Assembly: GCF_004006635.1 (NCBI RefSeq)
Contig: NZ_CP034842.1
Span: forward strand, 2,418,001 to 2,482,000
Direction of reading: 5' to 3'
Length of the DNA stretch: 64,000 bases
Source: Fusobacterium necrophorum subsp. necrophorum
Lineage (GTDB): Bacteria > Fusobacteriota > Fusobacteriia > Fusobacteriales > Fusobacteriaceae
Program-made: the position numbers and the translations under genes
In this document: positions 13,774-23,449 of the stretch, piece by piece
How the letters are laid out: the number at the start of each line of letters is the position of its first letter
How positions within the stretch are numbered: the stretch's first letter is position 1
Notes under the pieces: model-generated
Told to the model about the DNA's origin: nothing
The model's database searches: none
What the model saw: the letters and a program-made list of their open reading frames with translations, nothing else

Positions 13774-16392
13774 ATGAAGCAAAAGACTTTTCGTTATCTT
13801 TCTTATCAAGAGAATTTGGCAGAAAGACTCTTGGATTATCGAAAGGATTCCTATATTGTGGTAGAAAACAATCAAATCAAAAGTATTTTAATGAGTCAAT
13901 ATTATCATTTTCCCATTTTGGAAGAAAGACCGATTATTTTTTCTCTGGAAGAACTTTTTTCCTATCTTTTTGTTTCTTCTCATGCCATATTAAAAGATGT
14001 CAAGGGGATCTTTTTTCTATACCAATGCTTGAGTAAGGAGATGAAAAATGCTTGGCAGATTCAAAGCTATTTTGATTTTGTAGACATTGCCAATGAATTT
14101 TTTATGTTATATGAGGAAATTCAAGGGAAAGAAGCAGAATTGGAAACCATGATTTCTCCTTGGCAAAAAGAAAAATATAGTTTTTTCAAAGAGTTAAAAG
14201 AAAGATTGGAGGAGAAACAAGACAAATATCTGCTCAAGGAATTTGCTTGGACTAAAGAAAGATATTCTCCTCAGAACTTAGATCATTTTTCCAAGATTGT
14301 ATTTTTTGATATTCCCTCTTTTCCCAATCTTTGTAAGACTTTACTTCCATTGCTGCAAGAGGATTTTGACTTGGAATTTGTCTTACAAGTTTCAAGGGAA
14401 GATTTCGAGGAAGAAAAGCTGATGCTGCGACAAGTATCTCCGAAGCTCTGGGAGGGGGATTTTTTTTGCTATGAAGTGGGAAGTGAATGGGAAGAAGCTC
14501 TATATTTACTTGCGGAAAGAGAGAAAAAAGACTTTTTTGTCTATTCCTCTTCCCCTCATGAAAAACATTTTTCAAATCTCTTTCCTCAAAGTTTTATCGA
14601 CAGCTCACGGAATTCTTTTAACAAGACAAAACTGTATCAGTTTATAGAGTTGCAACTGAATCTTCTCCGAGAAAAAGAAAAAGATACCTTGCCTCTGGAA
14701 ACATTGCTATCCGCCGTTCAAAAGAGAGTCTGTCGGGAGTATTACGGATTTTGGGAGGAAGATTTTATCCTGTTAAGAAAGCTCTTAAAGGAAGAATACC
14801 GATTGATTTCCATGAAACTTTTGCAAAATACCAATTACATTGAGATTATTGGAGAACATCCGAGCTTCTGTCAGAAAGTGAGTATTTTTTTAGAAGATTT
14901 ATTTGCCATTGAAACTTGGAAAACAGGAAAGGATATCTATGATTACTTTGAACAACACATAGAAATTCAAAAATGGAAAGAAGAAGAATATCCGGATGTT
15001 TTGGATGTCTTTTATGAAGTTTTATCCAGATTGTATGCAACTCAGGGAAATGAAGATTTTTCGTCCTATGAAAAGTATTTTGAAGGAAATCTCGGAAGAA
15101 ATTTATATCAATTATTGTATAGAAGCCTAGATTCGATTTATTTAAAATCCGCTCAGAGTTTTTCTGAAGAAAAAATGGAAATTCGGGATTGGCATAGTGT
15201 TATGTATGAGAAAAAAAAGGAAAGGGCGGCTGTCTTCTTAAATTTGGATGATAAGAGTTTACCGAAAATTACTAACTTTTCCCATTTTTTGACGGAACAT
15301 CAAAAACAACAATTGGGTTGTCAAAGTAGAGAAGAAAGTACTTTGGTGGAAAAATATCGTTTTTATCAGGCTTTATATTCTCAAAAAAGTTTGGTGTTTT
15401 TAGTGCAAAAATCCGAAGAAGATAATAAAACACTCTCCTCTTTTGCCGAAGAATTTTTACGAAGTCAGGGAAAAACAATGGAAAAAAGTCCTTATTCCAA
15501 AGAGTTTTTTTTACAATCTTTGCGGGAAAGTTTTCAAGCAAAAAGCTCTTGGCAGGGGGAAGAAGAAACGGGTTATCAGGAATTGAAAAAGGAAAATCAA
15601 GAATTACTTGAAAAAGGAAGCTTCCACTTAGGAGCTTATGATTGGAGAAATCTGCAAGCTTGCACAAAATACTTTTATTTTTCAAAGGTTTTGCAAGAAC
15701 CTTTCCGAACGGAAGCCTTATCTTTCGGGATCAGTCCGAAGCAATTGGGAATCATATGTCATCGTTTTTTAGAAAAAATCGGGAAGACACAATGGAAGAT
15801 CTTTTTAAAAGAGAAACATTTTGCCATTTCAGATGACACTTTAGTCGAATATTTAGAAGAAGAATTTCAAAGAGAAGCTCTGAGAATTCCGAGTTTTTTG
15901 AAGAATTATTTAGAAAAAATTGTATATCCCCGTATTCTTAAGAACACAAAAAATTTTCTCCATACTCTTGAGAAAAAGTATCATCAGGAAAATATTTCTC
16001 GTTTTCAAGGAGAAAAAGGAATTCAACGGGAGGGAATTTATTTCGGAGAAGATTTTACCGTTTCCTTTCAGGGAAGAGCGGATTTAATCATAGAAACGGA
16101 TCAAAGAAAAGAAATTATCGATTACAAGACGGGAAAAACAATTGATGACCAATTGGATTTTTATGCTTTTTTGTTGTATGGAGAAGATAAGAACGTAGAA
16201 GGAAGATATTTTAATCTTTGGAATGGAATTTTTTCTTCCGCCAAGAAAAAAGAAGACCTTAGCTTCTCTTTTTTCGAAGAATATTTTGAGAACTTCGAGA
16301 GAGATGAATTCTACCATATTTCGGAAAAAAAATCTTTTTGTATCTATTGCCCTTATCAAAAAATTTGTAGACGAGAGGAGGAAGTATTATGA
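13774..16392 (+). CDS. addB: AddB/RexB-like helicase-exonuclease subunit with Fe-S nuclease domain
   Basis: An 872-residue partner subunit of the AddAB (RexAB) double-strand-break resection enzyme. The C-terminal 250 residues are a PD-(D/E)XK nuclease: GRADLIIETD, then IIDYKTGKTIDDQ and a Q-x3-Y-like helix (DQLDFYAFLLYG). Four Cys residues, C630, C856, C859 and C865 (C...C-x2-C-x5-C), match the 'iron staple' of AddB. The N-terminal part lacks the Walker A loop that B. subtilis AddB keeps, so it is probably a non-hydrolysing scaffold as in RexB. Its stop codon overlaps the AddA start (ATGA), and this coupling supports the pair assignment. Confidence 0.82.
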   Translation: MKQKTFRYLSYQENLAERLLDYRKDSYIVVENNQIKSILMSQYYHFPILEERPIIFSLEELFSYLFVSSHAILKDVKGIFFLYQCLSKEMKNAWQIQSYFDFVDIANEFFMLYEEIQGKEAELETMISPWQKEKYSFFKELKERLEEKQDKYLLKEFAWTKERYSPQNLDHFSKIVFFDIPSFPNLCKTLLPLLQEDFDLEFVLQVSREDFEEEKLMLRQVSPKLWEGDFFCYEVGSEWEEALYLLAEREKKDFFVYSSSPHEKHFSNLFPQSFIDSSRNSFNKTKLYQFIELQLNLLREKEKDTLPLETLLSAVQKRVCREYYGFWEEDFILLRKLLKEEYRLISMKLLQNTNYIEIIGEHPSFCQKVSIFLEDLFAIETWKTGKDIYDYFEQHIEIQKWKEEEYPDVLDVFYEVLSRLYATQGNEDFSSYEKYFEGNLGRNLYQLLYRSLDSIYLKSAQSFSEEKMEIRDWHSVMYEKKKERAAVFLNLDDKSLPKITNFSHFLTEHQKQQLGCQSREESTLVEKYRFYQALYSQKSLVFLVQKSEEDNKTLSSFAEEFLRSQGKTMEKSPYSKEFFLQSLRESFQAKSSWQGEEETGYQELKKENQELLEKGSFHLGAYDWRNLQACTKYFYFSKVLQEPFRTEALSFGISPKQLGIICHRFLEKIGKTQWKIFLKEKHFAISDDTLVEYLEEEFQREALRIPSFLKNYLEKIVYPRILKNTKNFLHTLEKKYHQENISRFQGEKGIQREGIYFGEDFTVSFQGRADLIIETDQRKEIIDYKTGKTIDDQLDFYAFLLYGEDKNVEGRYFNLWNGIFSSAKKKEDLSFSFFEEYFENFERDEFYHISEKKSFCIYCPYQKICRREEEVL

Positions 16393-19300
16393 AAAGACTT
16401 GTCCTAAAAGCAAGTGCGGGAACAGGAAAAACCTATCGTTTGTCTTTGGAATATCTACTTTCTCTCTATCGGGGAATTCCTTATTCCGAAATTTTTGTCA
16501 TGACCTTTACCAGAAAGGCAACGGCAGAAATTCGAGAACGGATTTTGGAGTTTTCTGCAGAAATTTTATCTCATTCGGAGAAAGGAAAAGAATTAGTGGA
16601 ACATTTGCAGGCATTGGATTCGACTCTTTTTTTGAAAGAAGAAGTTCTGAAAGCTGCCTATGATTCCATGTTAAAGAATAAAGATAAGATTCGTATTTAT
16701 ACCATTGATTCTTTTTTTCAAATGTTATTTCATAAACTGGTCTGTCCCTATTATCAAATCTATTCGATGAAAATGATAGAAACGGAAGAGGAAAATAAGG
16801 AATATTATAAAAAAATTTTGAAGCACATCTTTTCAAAGGAAGAATTATTTGAAAAGATGAAAGTGTTTTTTGATTTATCTCCGGAAAAAAATATAGAGAA
16901 TTATTTGCTTTTAATTCAAAACATCCTGCAAGAACGTTGGAAATTTTTACTCTTGCAGGGAGAGCAAAGGAAAAGAACTCCCCTAAGCTTTGAAAAAACA
17001 AGGGAAGAGCATATCAAAGCTTTTCAGGCTCTTTTTCAAGCCGTAGAGGAAACTAAGAAAAAAGAAAGAGGCTATTTTACTCACCCATTTTATCAAAATT
17101 TCTTCGAGCAAACGGAAGAAGAAAGAGAAGAAACATTGACAAAAGAAAGGGAACGTTTCTTTGATACCAATGTATTTGACGGGAGAAGACTTTCCAATCG
17201 TGGAAAAGATGAAAAAATACTATCATTGCGGGAAGAACTCTTGGAAGAAACGGATTCCTTCCGAAGAGACTTGGCAAAAGAGGTATACAATCAAGATATG
17301 ATAGCCTTTGAAGAAAGTCTTTTTTCGATTTTTGAGGAACTGTATCAGCTCTATGATGAATACAAACGAAAAGAACGAAGTTTTAACTATGACGACATTG
17401 CCATTTACACCTATTTGACTTTATTTCAGGAAGAATTACATCTTATAGAGAACAATAAGATTACAGCTTTGCTGGAAGAGATCTTGGATGTAAAAATTCA
17501 CAGTATCTTTTTGGATGAGTTTCAAGATACCAGTATATTGCAATGGAAAATTTTATCCGTATTTTTGGAAAAAGCAAAAACTGTTATCTGTGTTGGAGAT
17601 GAAAAGCAAAGTATCTACGGTTGGAGAGGGGGAGAAAAAAAACTCTTTGAAGATCTGCCTAAAATTTTAGGGGCAGAAGTGGAGCATTTGGATACCTCCT
17701 ATCGAAGCTTGGAAAGTATCGTGGAATTCTGCAATGAATTTTTTAAATCCTATCCTGCTCTCTATCAAGAAGAAGCAATTGAGTGGAAATTTTTAGAAAG
17801 CAAAAGTCATAAACAAAAACGAGGAGAAGTGCTTTCCTATTTCCTTTCAGAAGAAGATTCTCTGCAAGCCTTACTTAGCATGATAGAAGAAAAATATTCC
17901 GGAAATTACGGCAGCTTGAGTATTCTGGCAAGAAAAAATAAAACTTTACTGCAATTGGCGGATTTTTTAGAAGAACACAAGCTTCCCTATCAACTTTCTA
18001 TCGTGAAAGAACAACAGGACGAAGAGATTGTCTCTTCTTTTTTATCATTATTTCGCTATTTTTGCAGCAATGAATATCTATACTTACTGGAATTTTTTCG
18101 TTCTCCTGTGATAAAGGCTTCCAACCGAATTTTAAAAAATCTGTTAACTCATCAGGAAAATATGATACAATATATATGCTTTGGAAAGGAATGGAAAGAG
18201 AAACCGAAAGGAAGTGAAGAAATCTTTGAATTGTACCGAGAATTTCAAGAAAATGAGGGGAAGATAGGAGATCTTTGGTTGCATTGCATAGAAAAATTTT
18301 CTCTTCCGGAAAGGTTTTCAAAAGACAGTCATCTCTTAGCATATTATTCTTTCCAAGAAAGTTTGTCTTACTATGATACTTGGTTCGAATACTTGGAAGA
18401 CTTGGATAGAAATAGACTTCCTAAGTTGGATATCCGGGAGGAAGAAAACAAAAATGCCATTCAATTGATGAGTATTCACAAATCCAAGGGATTGGAATTT
18501 GAAAATGTTATCTACTTTGAACCCAAAGAAAAGAGAAAAGGAAGAAAGGAACAAAATATTCTGTTTTACTTTCAAATGGCAGACGATTATTGTTCTTTGG
18601 AACATTATTTTTTAACAAAGGGAAAATACCGTAAATATATGGAATATCTTCCGAAGCCTTTTCCAAATTATTTAAAAGACTTGGAAAGAAAAGAAAAAGA
18701 AGAGGAAATCAATACCCTGTATGTCGCTTTGACAAGGGCAAAACACAATCTGTATTTATTTTTCAATGAAACGTTTCAAGGGCGAGAACTCTTGGAAAAG
18801 CTGTCTTTCGTTTTTTCTGAAATGTTTACGGAAAGTAAGGAAGAAACAAAGTTAAAAGAAGAAAAACAAGGAATTGTTTTAACGTTTCAAAAAGAAAAGA
18901 AAAGTTTTGAGGAAGATCGGAAGCAAAGACCTCAAAAATATACTCTTCAAACGGAATTACATCGAATGGAAGGATTGGCAACCCACTTTTTTTTGGAACA
19001 TATAAGATATGCAACGGAAGAAGAGATTCGTTTTGCAAAACAACGTGTGTTTCAGGAATATGCCTCTTATTTCGGCATGGAAAAAATGGAACAGCTATTT
19101 TCCGAAGAAAGGATTCGTAAAATATTAACTTTGGATTCTGATATTTTTTCCAGAGATTGGGACTATATTTATCCGGAGTTCAGTATTATTTCTCCTATGG
19201 ATCAGAAAAAATATGTCCTGGATCGCTTGATGATACGAAAAGCAAAAAAAGGAAAAAAAGGTTTGGTGTATATTGTAGATTATAAAACGGGAGGAAAGGA

Positions 19301-19412
19301 CCCCAAACAGTTGAAAAACTATGAGCAAATTTTACGAGAACTTTTCAAAAGAGAAGAAGGAGAATATGAGTTTCAGACAAAATTTTTAGAATTAGGTAGG
19401 GAAGGAGAATAG
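16389..19412 (+). CDS. addA: AddA-like UvrD-family helicase-nuclease
   Basis: A 1007-residue motor and nuclease of the AddAB complex, which unwinds and trims double-strand ends for RecA loading. SF1A motifs run in order: KASAGTGKTYRLS (Q/motif I, residues 8-20), MTFTRKATAEIRERI (Ia), FLDEFQDT (II), GDEKQSIYGWRGG (III), DTSYRS (IV), MSIHKSKGLEFENVI (V) and LYVALTRAK (VI). The C-terminus is a RecB-type nuclease with DRLMIRK and VDYKTGG. No Cys cluster is present, as expected for AddA. It overlaps addB by 4 bases. Confidence 0.92.
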   Translation: MKRLVLKASAGTGKTYRLSLEYLLSLYRGIPYSEIFVMTFTRKATAEIRERILEFSAEILSHSEKGKELVEHLQALDSTLFLKEEVLKAAYDSMLKNKDKIRIYTIDSFFQMLFHKLVCPYYQIYSMKMIETEEENKEYYKKILKHIFSKEELFEKMKVFFDLSPEKNIENYLLLIQNILQERWKFLLLQGEQRKRTPLSFEKTREEHIKAFQALFQAVEETKKKERGYFTHPFYQNFFEQTEEEREETLTKERERFFDTNVFDGRRLSNRGKDEKILSLREELLEETDSFRRDLAKEVYNQDMIAFEESLFSIFEELYQLYDEYKRKERSFNYDDIAIYTYLTLFQEELHLIENNKITALLEEILDVKIHSIFLDEFQDTSILQWKILSVFLEKAKTVICVGDEKQSIYGWRGGEKKLFEDLPKILGAEVEHLDTSYRSLESIVEFCNEFFKSYPALYQEEAIEWKFLESKSHKQKRGEVLSYFLSEEDSLQALLSMIEEKYSGNYGSLSILARKNKTLLQLADFLEEHKLPYQLSIVKEQQDEEIVSSFLSLFRYFCSNEYLYLLEFFRSPVIKASNRILKNLLTHQENMIQYICFGKEWKEKPKGSEEIFELYREFQENEGKIGDLWLHCIEKFSLPERFSKDSHLLAYYSFQESLSYYDTWFEYLEDLDRNRLPKLDIREEENKNAIQLMSIHKSKGLEFENVIYFEPKEKRKGRKEQNILFYFQMADDYCSLEHYFLTKGKYRKYMEYLPKPFPNYLKDLERKEKEEEINTLYVALTRAKHNLYLFFNETFQGRELLEKLSFVFSEMFTESKEETKLKEEKQGIVLTFQKEKKSFEEDRKQRPQKYTLQTELHRMEGLATHFFLEHIRYATEEEIRFAKQRVFQEYASYFGMEKMEQLFSEERIRKILTLDSDIFSRDWDYIYPEFSIISPMDQKKYVLDRLMIRKAKKGKKGLVYIVDYKTGGKDPKQLKNYEQILRELFKREEGEYEFQTKFLELGREGE

Positions 19413-19416
19413 CAAC

Positions 19417-20235
19417 ATGTTATTTGATGAAGAATATAGAAAATTGGTGGACTATATCTGTGAAAAAGGAGAAATGGTGGAGGGAAAAGTAAGAACCGTC
19501 TATGCGGACGGAACTCCGGCTTATTATAAACAGATTGTCGGCTATCAGTTTCGTTTGGATAATGCAGGAGATGAGGCGTTCTTAATTACTTCCAGAAAAG
19601 CGGCTTGGAAATCCAGTATTCGAGAATTATATTGGATTTGGTATTTGCAATCGAATAATGTAGACGAACTTGTTGACTTAGGCTGCAAATTTTGGAATGA
19701 ATGGAAGCAGGAAGATGGAACCATCGGAAAAGCCTACGGTTATCAAATTGCGAAAAAAACATTTCAATATCAAAATCAGTTGGACTATGTCATAGGAGAA
19801 ATTAAAAACAATCCCAACAGTCGTCGAATTTTAACGGAAATCTGGATTCCGGAAGAATTGGAACAAATGGCTTTGACTCCCTGTGTACATTTGACACAGT
19901 GGACGGTCTTAAACGGAAAATTATATTTGGAAGTTCGACAAAGAAGCTGTGATGTTGCCTTAGGCTTGGTAGCAAATGTCTTTCAATATCAAGTGTTACA
20001 TAAATTGGTGGCAAGGGAATGTCATTTGAGTTGTGGAGACCTGATTTGGACGATTCATAATGCCCATATTTATGATAGACATCTGGAGGATTTACAAAAG
20101 CAGGTAAAGGAAACGGGAAGGGAAAAACCGAGACTGGATTTGGGAGAAGCCGGCTTGGAAAATTTCCACCAAAAAGTAAGGGTAGAAAATTACCACCCCT
20201 TAGACAATGATTATAAATACGAAGTAGCAATTTAA
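19417..20235 (+). CDS. thyA: Thymidylate synthase
   Basis: ThyA (272 residues) methylates dUMP to dTMP with methylene-tetrahydrofolate. The catalytic Cys is C156 in [10 protein letters not shown], a variant of the usual [22 protein letters not shown] matches the RSxDxxLGxPFN dUMP-binding motif, and [13 protein letters not shown] is the second substrate motif. The phosphate-binding Arg pair is in NSRRIL. The coding region starts 4 bases after addA, so it is part of the same transcript; no dihydrofolate reductase gene is adjacent. Confidence 0.95.
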   Translation: MLFDEEYRKLVDYICEKGEMVEGKVRTVYADGTPAYYKQIVGYQFRLDNAGDEAFLITSRKAAWKSSIRELYWIWYLQSNNVDELVDLGCKFWNEWKQEDGTIGKAYGYQIAKKTFQYQNQLDYVIGEIKNNPNSRRILTEIWIPEELEQMALTPCVHLTQWTVLNGKLYLEVRQRSCDVALGLVANVFQYQVLHKLVARECHLSCGDLIWTIHNAHIYDRHLEDLQKQVKETGREKPRLDLGEAGLENFHQKVRVENYHPLDNDYKYEVAI

Positions 20236-20249
20236 AAAAGGAGATAGGT

Positions 20250-21299
20250 GTGGAAAAAAGAAATTTATTGGATTTGAATCAACAGGAATTGACAGAGCTT
20301 TTAGTCGCGGAAGGAATGAAAAAGTTTTATGGAAAGGAAGTATTTCTTTGGCTACATAAAAAGTTCGCAAGAAATATACAGGAAATGACGAACCTATCTT
20401 TGAAACATCGGGAAATATTAGAGGAAAAAACCTATATTCCCTATTTGAATTTATTAAAACATCAGGTGTCCAAAATTGACAAAACTGAAAAATTCTTATT
20501 TCAATTGGAAGACGGAAATACCATTGAAACCGTATTATTGCGACATCGAGATCAAAGAAATACTCTTTGTATTTCCTCTCAGGTGGGTTGCCCCGTCAAA
20601 TGTACTTTTTGTGCGACAGGACAGGACGGTTTCGTAAGAAATTTACGAGTATCTGAAATTTTGAATCAAGTCTATACGATAGAAAGACGTCTAAACAAGC
20701 GAGGAGAAAAGCTGACCAATTTAGTATTTATGGGTATGGGGGAACCTTTGATTAACATGGATGCTCTGATGAAAGCCTTGGAAATTTTGAGCTGTGAAGA
20801 GGGAATCTGCATTTCGAAAAGAAAAATTACCATTTCGACCTCCGGAATCGTTCCCGCCATTGAAAGAATTTTAATGGAAAAAACGCCGGTAGAATTGGCA
20901 ATTTCCTTACATAGTGCTATCAATGAAAAGAGAGATCGGATAATCCCCATCAATAAGGCATATCCTTTGGAAGACTTATCCGCCGTGTTGTTGGAATATC
21001 AAAGACAAACCAAAAGAAGATTGACCTTTGAATACATTTTGATTAAAGATTTCAATGTATCGGAAGGAGATGCCAATGCTTTGGCGGATTTTGCACATCA
21101 ATTTGACCATATTGTCAATTTGATCCCTTGTAATCCGGTTTCGGAAACGGGATTGGAAAGACCGAGTGAGAAAAAAATAGAAAGATTCTATGAATATTTA
21201 AAAAATGTCAGAAAAGTAAATGTGAGTTTACGACAAGAAAAAGGAACGGATATTGACGGAGCTTGTGGACAACTTCGACAAAATCAAAGGAAAAAATAG
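20250..21299 (+). CDS. rlmN: 23S rRNA/tRNA adenine-C2 methyltransferase RlmN
   Basis: RlmN (349 residues) is a radical-SAM enzyme that methylates C2 of A2503 in 23S rRNA and A37 of some tRNAs. The [4Fe-4S] motif is C114-x3-C118-x2-C121 ([12 protein letters not shown]). Further family segments are [10 protein letters not shown] (SAM binding), [10 protein letters not shown] and LAISLHS. The second catalytic Cys is in GACGQL near the C-terminus. It starts with GTG after AAAGGAG, 14 bases downstream of thyA. Confidence 0.96.
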   Translation: MEKRNLLDLNQQELTELLVAEGMKKFYGKEVFLWLHKKFARNIQEMTNLSLKHREILEEKTYIPYLNLLKHQVSKIDKTEKFLFQLEDGNTIETVLLRHRDQRNTLCISSQVGCPVKCTFCATGQDGFVRNLRVSEILNQVYTIERRLNKRGEKLTNLVFMGMGEPLINMDALMKALEILSCEEGICISKRKITISTSGIVPAIERILMEKTPVELAISLHSAINEKRDRIIPINKAYPLEDLSAVLLEYQRQTKRRLTFEYILIKDFNVSEGDANALADFAHQFDHIVNLIPCNPVSETGLERPSEKKIERFYEYLKNVRKVNVSLRQEKGTDIDGACGQLRQNQRKK

Positions 21300-21308
21300 G
21301 AGAAGACA

Positions 21309-23447
21309 ATGAAAAAGATAATAAAATATATCTTTCTCCTTGCATGTTTAGGAGCAGTGGGGATAGGAATACTGATATTCGGAATCATTATGAAATACAA
21401 AATGGAACTTCCCGATGTACAGGAGCTTGTAGAAAATTATGAAGTATCCGCTCCCTCCGTCATCTATGACAGAAATGGGGAAGTGGTGGATACTCTATAT
21501 CAAGAAGCCAGAGATAATGTAAGTTTGGAAGAAATTCCGGAATATTCCAAGCAGGCATTTCTTGCAATTGAAGACAAACGATTTTATGAACATCACGGAA
21601 TTGATCCCAGAGGTCTATTAAGAGCTCTTTTTGTGAATTTAAGAAGTGGGCATGCAAGACAAGGAGCCAGTTCCATTACACAACAATTGGCAAAGAATGC
21701 TTTTTTAACCATGGACAGAACTCTTTCTCGAAAAATAAAAGAGTTGATTATCACCATTGAAATTGAACGAGTCTATACCAAAGAAGAAATCTTGGAAAAA
21801 TATTTGAATGAAATTTATTTCGGTTCCGGAGCCTATGGACTCAAGACAGCAGCCAAACAATTTTTTCATAAAGACATTCAGGATATCAATCTTGCAGAAG
21901 CTGCTATGTTGGCAGGAATTCCAAATCGTCCGGAGGGATATAATCCACGTAGAAAACTGGATAATGCCATTAAGAGAATGAATATCGTTCTTGCAGAAAT
22001 GAGAGAGGACGGTAGAATTACAGAGGAAGAGTATCAGGAAGCCTTAACACAAAAATTTATCTCGGAACAGGAAGCCGATCCCAAGGAAAAAACAAATAAA
22101 AAAGTTACTATTATTTATCCCAGAAAAGATACAAGGCACTATGAAAATCCGGAATTTACAAAGTTGGTTGAGGATTTCTTGTTGAAAAAATTTGATGCAA
22201 ATACAGTATACAACAAAGGTTTGAAAATTTATTCCACAATGGATGTTGCCATGCAAAAAACTGCAAGAGAGACTTTCAATCAATATCCTCTTCTAAAGGC
22301 CAGAAAAGGGTTGAATGGAGCTATGGTCACGATTGATCCTTTCAGTGGTCAGGTGATTACTATGGTAGGAGGAAAAGATTTTAAAATTGGAAATTTCAAC
22401 CGAGCGATTATGGCAAAAAGACAATTTGGTTCTTCTTTTAAACCTTTTGTATATTTTGCCGCTCTGTTAAACGGCTTTGAAAGCAATTCCGTCTTAGAAG
22501 ATTCAGCCGTTCATTATGGGAAATGGAGTCCGAAAAATGCCAACGGTATTTTCAGTGATACCAATACAACCTTGGTCAATGCTTTGGATAAATCTATCAA
22601 TAGTGTCTCGGTGAAATTATTAGCAGCTGTAGGAGTTCCAAAATTCCGAGATATGATGAAGCAAGTCGATCCCAAATTGGATATTCCGGATAACTTGACC
22701 GCAGCTTTAGGAACTGCGGAGGGAAGCCCTTTACAGCTTGCAATCGACTATGCGATGTTTGTCAATGGCGGATATTTGGTAAGTCCTATTATTATCACTT
22801 CGATTGAAGATAAACATGGTAATTTATTATATGAAGTAATTCCAAGAAAGGATAAACTCTTCGAAAGTCAGGATACCAGTATCATCACTTACATGTTAAA
22901 AAGCTCCGTACAAAGTGGAACTTCAGCAAGGGCAAGAGTCATTACCAAAACGGGAGCTCCCATGGAACAGGGAGGAAAAACGGGAACGACCAACAGTGCC
23001 CGAACCGTGTGGTATGCAGGAATCACTCCGGAGTATGTGACAACGGCATATTTAGGCTATGATAACAATCGAGCTATGCCCGGTTTGGGAGGAGGAAATG
23101 CCGTAGCCCCTCTATATCATAACTATTACCAAGAGATCGTCAATAAAGGTCTCTATTTACCGGGAAAATTTTCTTTTATGGAAGATCATATCAAAAACGG
23201 AGAATTGGTCGTACAAAAATTGGATATTTTAACCGGACTTTTATCTTCCGAGGGAAGAGAATTTGTTGTGAGAAGAGGACATACGGTAGTGGAAAACGAC
23301 TCCAAATATCTCAACGGTATTTCCAGCATTTTCTATGGAAATCCAAGTTCTCCGGAAGACGTGGAGGAAGAAAAACCGGAAGAAAGAGAAGAAGAAAATT
23401 CTGTAGAAGAGCAGGATCGATTATTTGAAAAATTACTAGGAGAGTAA
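21309..23447 (+). CDS. Class A penicillin-binding protein (PBP1A-type)
   Basis: A 712-residue bifunctional peptidoglycan synthase anchored in the inner membrane by a helix at residues 5-27. The glycosyltransferase domain (about 50-225) has EDKRFYEHHGID with its catalytic Glu, GASSITQQLAKN and KIKELIITIEIE. The transpeptidase domain (about 310-600) has the nucleophile S375 in SSFKP, then SINSVS (SxN) and KTGTTN (KTG). The tail is Glu-rich and probably disordered. It follows rlmN by 9 bases and precedes the next helicase by 2. Confidence 0.94.
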   Translation: MKKIIKYIFLLACLGAVGIGILIFGIIMKYKMELPDVQELVENYEVSAPSVIYDRNGEVVDTLYQEARDNVSLEEIPEYSKQAFLAIEDKRFYEHHGIDPRGLLRALFVNLRSGHARQGASSITQQLAKNAFLTMDRTLSRKIKELIITIEIERVYTKEEILEKYLNEIYFGSGAYGLKTAAKQFFHKDIQDINLAEAAMLAGIPNRPEGYNPRRKLDNAIKRMNIVLAEMREDGRITEEEYQEALTQKFISEQEADPKEKTNKKVTIIYPRKDTRHYENPEFTKLVEDFLLKKFDANTVYNKGLKIYSTMDVAMQKTARETFNQYPLLKARKGLNGAMVTIDPFSGQVITMVGGKDFKIGNFNRAIMAKRQFGSSFKPFVYFAALLNGFESNSVLEDSAVHYGKWSPKNANGIFSDTNTTLVNALDKSINSVSVKLLAAVGVPKFRDMMKQVDPKLDIPDNLTAALGTAEGSPLQLAIDYAMFVNGGYLVSPIIITSIEDKHGNLLYEVIPRKDKLFESQDTSIITYMLKSSVQSGTSARARVITKTGAPMEQGGKTGTTNSARTVWYAGITPEYVTTAYLGYDNNRAMPGLGGGNAVAPLYHNYYQEIVNKGLYLPGKFSFMEDHIKNGELVVQKLDILTGLLSSEGREFVVRRGHTVVENDSKYLNGISSIFYGNPSSPEDVEEEKPEEREEENSVEEQDRLFEKLLGE

Positions 23448-23449
23448 AG

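Noticed and set aside
16223..16663. Frame bridging addB and addA
   Set aside because: Covers conserved nuclease and P-loop codons of two certain genes in another frame.
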